From Nitrospinota bacterium (GTDB lineage Bacteria > UBA8248): a stretch of DNA of 8,296 bases. Below are positions 6,901 to 8,296 of this stretch, piece after piece; position 1 is the first letter of the stretch, and each line of letters opens with the position of its first letter. The notes under the pieces were generated by a model, which saw only the letters and a list, made by a program, of their open reading frames with translations, was not told the origin of the DNA and ran no database searches. The stretch covers positions 22,317-30,612 of the forward strand of contig DNYS01000248.1 of NCBI GenBank assembly GCA_003506735.1, in the 5' to 3' direction. The position numbers and the translations under genes were made by a program.

Positions 6901-7574
6901 TCGTCGGGGGTCACAAGGTTTATCTCCGGACCGGGGAATACACCGACGGGACGATTGGCGAGATATTCATCGATATGCACAAGGAAGGCGCCGCCTTCCG
7001 AAGCCTGATGAACTGTTTCGCCATCGCGATATCGCTCGGCCTCCAGCACGGCGTGCCGCTGGACGAATTCGTGGACGCCTTCGTGTTCACCCGGTTCGAG
7101 CCGGGCGGCATCGTCGAGGGCAATCAACATATTAAAATGAGCACTTCCATCATCGACTACATTTTCCGCGAGTTGGCGCTCAGCTACCTCGGCCGGAACG
7201 ATCTCGTCCAGGTCAAGCCTGAAGATTTACGCGGTGACACCATCGGCCGGCCCGAGGACGAGATTCCCGAGTTCGACGCCGAGGAAGAAGAAGTGATTGA
7301 AACCTTGCGCGAGGGAGTGAGCCCAGACCTTCCCCGGAGCGAACATCTTCATCTCGCACCAGAAAGGCGATCTTTTGATCAGGGGACTCAAGAGGCGGTT
7401 CCTGGGTCCGAGGTGAGAGCTATTTCCGAACCGGCCAATTCAAATGTCCGCGTAGAAGCCAAGGCCAAAGGATACGAAGGTGAGGCTTGTTCGGAATGTG
7501 GGTCCTTTTCTCTTGTTCGAAATGGCACTTGCCTCAAATGCATGACATGCGGCTCGACAAGTGGATGTTCGTGA
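3960..7574 (+). CDS. nrdJ: Adenosylcobalamin-dependent (class II) ribonucleoside reductase
   Basis: Protein of 1204 residues that reduces ribonucleotides to deoxyribonucleotides using an adenosylcobalamin-generated thiyl radical, independent of oxygen. The catalytic barrel shows [11 protein letters not shown], the first redox Cys199 in HACFIQSV, the radical site NPCSEY (Asn476, Cys478, Glu480), the partner Cys489 in TACNLASMN, and PTGTIG near 677-682. A TSCPD-type domain lies at about 975-1080 ([20 protein letters not shown]). After an acidic linker the C-terminus is a cysteine-rich zinc-ribbon or thiol shuttle with Cys1177, 1180, 1191, 1194, 1197 and 1203. The length and order are those of the long NrdJ forms; I see no intein or frameshift. 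The ATG start has AAAAGGA eight bases upstream, directly after a hairpin. NrdR-box and DnaA-box-like sites upstream suggest dNTP and cell-cycle control. No NrdAB or NrdDG gene is visible here. Transcription probably continues into the tandem structured RNA just downstream. Confidence 0.97.
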   Translation: MKFERLFTHSGKSSRREVNFVPRISRIINPDGTIVFEAKDILVPENWTQVAVDIIAQKYLRKAGVPAKLKKVPEEGVPDWLLRSIPDEEALSSLPEDERLGMERDSRVLFHRMAGCWTYWGWKNNYFDSEEDARAFYDEITYMLANQIAAPNSPQWFNTGLHWAYGIEGPAQGHYYCDPDTGEVNRSQNAYERPQPHACFIQSVSDDLVNEGGIMDLWVSEARIFKFGSGTGSNFSNLRGENEPLSGGGKSSGLMSFLKIGDRAAGAIKSGGTTRRAAKMVILDADHPDIEQFINWKVKEEQKVAALVSGSMLCNRHMNAIIAACDPNKQAELNGGLYQPEENPDLRKAVRAARNSGVPGSYIQRALQLAQQGFKEILLDELDTNWEGEGYATVSGQNSNNTVRLKDEFMKAVEDDGTWKLTRRTDGVVVKELQAKDLWDQIGYAAWCSADPGLQFDTTINDWHTCPAEGRINASNPCSEYMFLDNTACNLASMNLMRFLDTESGGFRVDEYRHTIRLWTVVLEISVLMAQFPSRDIAKRSFLYRTLGLGYANLGTLLMVLGIPYDSPQAEAWCGALTAIMTGFSYATSAEMASELGPFERFDANREDMLRVVRNHRRAAYAASPAEYEGISKTPVGIDPSLCQPYLLSAARKAWDEALELGERHGYRNAQATVIAPTGTIGLVMDCDTTGIEPDFALVKFKKLAGGGYFKIINHSVPAALRRLGYDEEQIKEIVAYCRGRGSLKNAPHINPESLLEKGFTEKALESVEEALEGAFELQFAITKITLGEDFCREKLGLSDEQLADWNLSILEAIGFTPDQIKEANSYICGMMMLEGAPHLKEEHYEIFDCASKCGREGTRYISPMAHVRMMAGAQPFISGSISKTINLPNEATIEEIKGLYMESWNRMTKAIALYRDGSKLSQPLSAQFSVDLFDGLDSDEKGSAESGPVRVAQQIVRRYLYQSRRRKLPSRRAGYTQKAIVGGHKVYLRTGEYTDGTIGEIFIDMHKEGAAFRSLMNCFAIAISLGLQHGVPLDEFVDAFVFTRFEPGGIVEGNQHIKMSTSIIDYIFRELALSYLGRNDLVQVKPEDLRGDTIGRPEDEIPEFDAEEEEVIETLREGVSPDLPRSEHLHLAPERRSFDQGTQEAVPGSEVRAISEPANSNVRVEAKAKGYEGEACSECGSFSLVRNGTCLKCMTCGSTSGCS

Positions 7575-7586
7575 TTTGACGATATT

Positions 7587-7671
7587 TCCCGTCACAGGGG
7601 GAAACGGGCGGACTCTGTGGCGGGACGAGGGCCGGCAAACGGCCTAGGCGGTTCGTCTGCCGGCCCTCCCC
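7587..7671 (+). ncRNA. Structured RNA unit 1
   Basis: P1 is a 10-bp stem, TCCCGTCACA (7587-7596) with TGTGGCGGGA (7616-7625), including one G-U pair. It encloses the conserved loop 7597-7615 containing AACGGGCGGACTC. One base later P2 pairs GAGGGCCGGCA (7627-7637) with TGCCGGCCCTC (7658-7668). The tail CCC (7669-7671) can pair with GGG in the P1 loop (7599-7601) as a pseudoknot. The top of P2 differs from the other two units. Confidence 0.75.
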
Positions 7672-7690
7672 AATTTGTGGAAGTAAGATT

Positions 7691-7774
7691 TCCTGGTGTG
7701 GGGCAAACGGGCGGACTCTGCACCAGGATGAGGACCGGAAGGCGGCCTCGGAGGCTTGCCTTCCGGTCCTCGCC
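7691..7774 (+). ncRNA. Structured RNA unit 2
   Basis: P1 pairs TCCTGGTG (7691-7698) with CACCAGGA (7721-7728), plus a possible T-G pair inside. The loop again contains AACGGGCGGACTCT (to 7719). P2 is a perfect 14-bp stem, GAGGACCGGAAGGC (7730-7743) with GCCTTCCGGTCCTC (7758-7771), capped by GCCT-CGG-AGGC. The tail GCC (7772-7774) is complementary to GGC in the loop (7702-7704); this C-G pair replaces the G-C pair of units 1 and 3. Nine A residues follow. Confidence 0.75.
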
Positions 7775-7790
7775 AAAAAAAAAGTAGTAT

Positions 7791-7872
7791 CCCGTCGTGG
7801 GGGTAACGGGCGGACTCTGCGACGGGCCGAGGGCTGGTGGGTAGCCTCGTAGGCTTACTCACCAGCCCTCCC
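7791..7872 (+). ncRNA. Structured RNA unit 3
   Basis: P1 pairs CCCGTCG (7791-7797) with CGACGGG (7820-7826). The loop 7798-7819 carries AACGGGCGGACTCT. Two bases later P2 pairs GAGGGCTGGTGGGTA (7829-7843) with TACTCACCAGCCCTC (7856-7870), 15 bp with one G-U, capped by GCCT-CGT-AGGC exactly like unit 2 apart from one loop base. The tail CC (7871-7872) can pair with GG of the loop. Confidence 0.75.
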
Positions 7873-7877
7873 TTTTT
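7829..7877 (+). terminator. Probable nrdJ / array terminator (P2 of unit 3 plus T-tract)
   Basis: The 15-bp P2 hairpin of the third unit is followed by CC and TTTTT (7873-7877). This has the form of a Rho-independent terminator and would end the nrdJ transcript after all three units. Units 1 and 2 lack a T-tract, so only the last would terminate. Confidence 0.6.
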
Positions 7878-7893
7878 GAGAATTTTCTATCGC

Positions 7894-7922
7894 TTGACAC
7901 CAGCCAAGCGTTGACCTAATTT
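7894..7922 (+). promoter_or_regulatory. Probable tRNA-Ala promoter
   Basis: A perfect -35 TTGACA at 7894-7899 is 17 bases from a weak -10 TAATTT at 7917-7922, which would start transcription about seven bases before the tRNA. The -35 is flanked by a 6-bp inverted repeat (CGCTTG 7891-7896, CAAGCG 7905-7910). A second TTGAC at 7911-7915 is too close to the gene to serve as a normal -35. Confidence 0.5.
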
Positions 7923-7936
7923 CATAAATCCTTTTG

Positions 7937-8012
7937 GGGGGCGTAGCTCAGTTGGGAGAGCGCGTGGATCGCACCCACGAGGTCTGGGGTTCGAGCCCCC
8001 ACGCCTCCACCA
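7937..8012 (+). tRNA. tRNA-Ala (anticodon CGC)
   Basis: Complete 76-nt cloverleaf with encoded CCA. Acceptor 7937-7943 pairs with 8002-8008 and includes G3-U70 (7939/8006), the identity element of alanine tRNA. The D arm is 7946-7961, the anticodon stem CGTGG/CCACG (7963-7967, 7975-7979) with loop ATCGCAC and anticodon CGC at 7970-7972, reading GCG. The variable loop is AGGTC and the T arm TGGGG-TTCGAGC-CCCCA (7985-8001). The discriminator is A8009, then CCA. Confidence 0.97.
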
Positions 8013-8020
8013 AAAAACTC

Positions 8021-8055
8021 ATGGGCTTCGGAAAATCCGAAGCCCATTGTATTTT
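8021..8055 (+). terminator. Rho-independent terminator of tRNA-Ala
   Basis: ATGGGCTTCGGA (8021-8032) and TCCGAAGCCCAT (8036-8047) form a perfect 12-bp stem with an AAA loop, followed by TGTATTTT. It begins eight bases after the tRNA CCA end, so the tRNA appears to be a single-gene transcript. Confidence 0.75.
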
Positions 8056-8166
8056 CCGGATAACCATCCGCGGGGTATTCCGAAAATTTTCCTCTGAAAC
8101 CATTCTACAGAGTGCTCCAGGGTAGAACTTCCGGGTTTCAGGCGTCACTCATTTTTCCATAAAAAT
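8056..8166. other. Gene-free spacer with a nested inverted repeat
   Basis: Between the tRNA terminator and the next terminator there is no credible gene. The spacer holds an inverted repeat with two stacked stems: CTGAAACC (8094-8101) with GGTTTCAG (8134-8141), and inside it TTCTAC (8103-8108) with GTAGAA (8122-8127). The fold would be a 48-nt hairpin with an asymmetric internal loop. Its role is unknown. Confidence 0.5.
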
Positions 8167-8190
8167 AGCCCCCGCCGTAAGGCGGGGGCT
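8167..8190. terminator. Strong, probably bidirectional terminator
   Basis: AGCCCCCGCC (8167-8176) and GGCGGGGGCT (8181-8190) form a perfect 10-bp GC-rich stem with a GTAA loop. On the minus strand it is followed by ATTTTTATGG, a good T-tract (bases 8165-8161); on the plus strand only three T follow. It therefore best terminates a gene coming from the right edge on the minus strand. Confidence 0.8.
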
Positions 8191-8215
8191 TTGCACGTTT
8201 GCGGACCGGGATAGA

Positions 8216-8296
8216 TCAGGCGTATCTCGTCCCTTTGGATGGAGCCGAGCCACCCTCCCCGTCGCACAGGCTGACCTCTTGGTCCGACAAATTGTC
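8216..8296 (-). CDS. Possible C-terminal end of a minus-strand gene (partial, unknown product)
   Basis: On the minus strand the frame entering at base 8296 reads 26 codons (it begins DNLSDQEVSLCDGEGG and ends SKGTRYA) and stops with TGA at 8218-8216. The stop is 25 bases before the terminator at 8190-8167, the spacing expected at a gene end. The residues are hydrophilic and acidic and I cannot assign a family. Two other minus-strand frames are open over the same stretch, so the choice rests only on the stop-terminator arrangement. Confidence 0.35.
   Translation of the reverse strand, partial: DNLSDQEVSLCDGEGGSAPSKGTRYA

Larger units (their letters stand above)
7587..7872 (+). repeat. Array of three tandem structured RNA units downstream of nrdJ
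   Basis: Three units of about 100 nt (invariant loop starts at 7597, 7700 and 7799) begin 12 bases after the nrdJ stop. Each consists of stem P1, an almost invariant 20-nt loop, hairpin P2 one or two bases later, and a short C-rich tail. Stems differ in sequence between units yet stay paired, while the P1 loop is conserved; that pattern points to selection on RNA structure rather than on DNA sequence. Linkers are unrelated (AT-rich at 7672-7690, nine A at 7775-7783). No promoter is evident between units, so they are probably part of the nrdJ transcript or processed from it. I do not recognise the family. Confidence 0.85.

Noticed and set aside
7534..7862. Two short minus-strand open frames with an internally repeated ESAR peptide
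   Set aside because: The peptide repetition is produced by the tandem RNA units on the opposite strand; there is no ribosome binding site or domain support.
7587..7872. CRISPR array
   Set aside because: There are only three units of about 100 nt, with large internal stems and variable stem sequence rather than short identical repeats with unique spacers, and no cas gene is present.
7587..7872. Type III toxin-antitoxin RNA (ToxI-like pseudoknot repeats)
   Set aside because: Those repeats are usually much shorter and sit directly upstream of an endoribonuclease toxin gene. Here a tRNA follows and no toxin gene is visible.
7988..8012. tRNA 3' end as a phage or island attachment site
   Set aside because: No second copy of the tRNA 3' segment and no integrase gene occur in the window.
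7934..8148. Short open frames over the tRNA on both strands (for example VAQLGERVDRTHEVWGSS)
   Set aside because: These are translations of the tRNA-Ala sequence, a well-known source of spurious protein annotations.

Overview
The window is a GC-rich bacterial chromosomal segment with compact genes, good Shine-Dalgarno sites and a tRNA that encodes its own CCA. It holds four complete protein genes, one tRNA and an unusual amount of structured non-coding DNA. Protein lengths and motifs (long class II ribonucleotide reductase with a C-terminal zinc-ribbon, E3-type dihydrolipoyl dehydrogenase, GDP-sugar short-chain dehydrogenases) suit an uncultured Gram-negative lineage such as Desulfobacterota, Nitrospinota or Tectomicrobia. 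That placement is a weak inference; nothing in the window fixes the phylum.

Layout. On the minus strand, 33-1436 is dihydrolipoyl dehydrogenase (lpdA), with a possible next gene of the same transcript starting at the left edge. Divergent from it, 1687-3602 is a two-gene plus-strand operon of homologous 319-residue Rmd/Gmd-like GDP-sugar SDR enzymes joined by a 4-base GTGA overlap, probably making a GDP-6-deoxyhexose for surface polysaccharide. An AT-rich 357-bp intergenic region (3603-3959) follows. It contains a 16-bp AT palindrome, a phased cluster of DnaA-box-like sites, a promoter whose spacer is a good match to an NrdR box, and two RNA hairpins, the second abutting the ribosome binding site of nrdJ. 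nrdJ (3960-7574) encodes an adenosylcobalamin-dependent ribonucleotide reductase of 1204 residues.

Immediately after nrdJ, 7587-7872 holds three tandem copies of a structured RNA unit of about 100 nt. Each copy has a stem P1 whose sequence differs between copies but stays paired, an almost invariant 20-nt loop, a long hairpin P2 that also varies with compensating changes, and a possible pseudoknot from the P1 loop to the 3' tail. This is the most interesting element here; I do not recognise it as a known RNA family. The third copy ends in a T-tract and probably also terminates nrdJ transcription. A tRNA-Ala(CGC) gene with its own promoter and terminator follows (7937-8012), then a structured spacer, a strong bidirectional terminator (8167-8190) and what looks like the C-terminal end of a minus-strand gene at the right edge.

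The genes do not form one pathway. The coherent theme is the nrdJ locus: dNTP synthesis with apparent NrdR and possibly DnaA control upstream, leader structures at its start and a tandem structured RNA at its 3' end.
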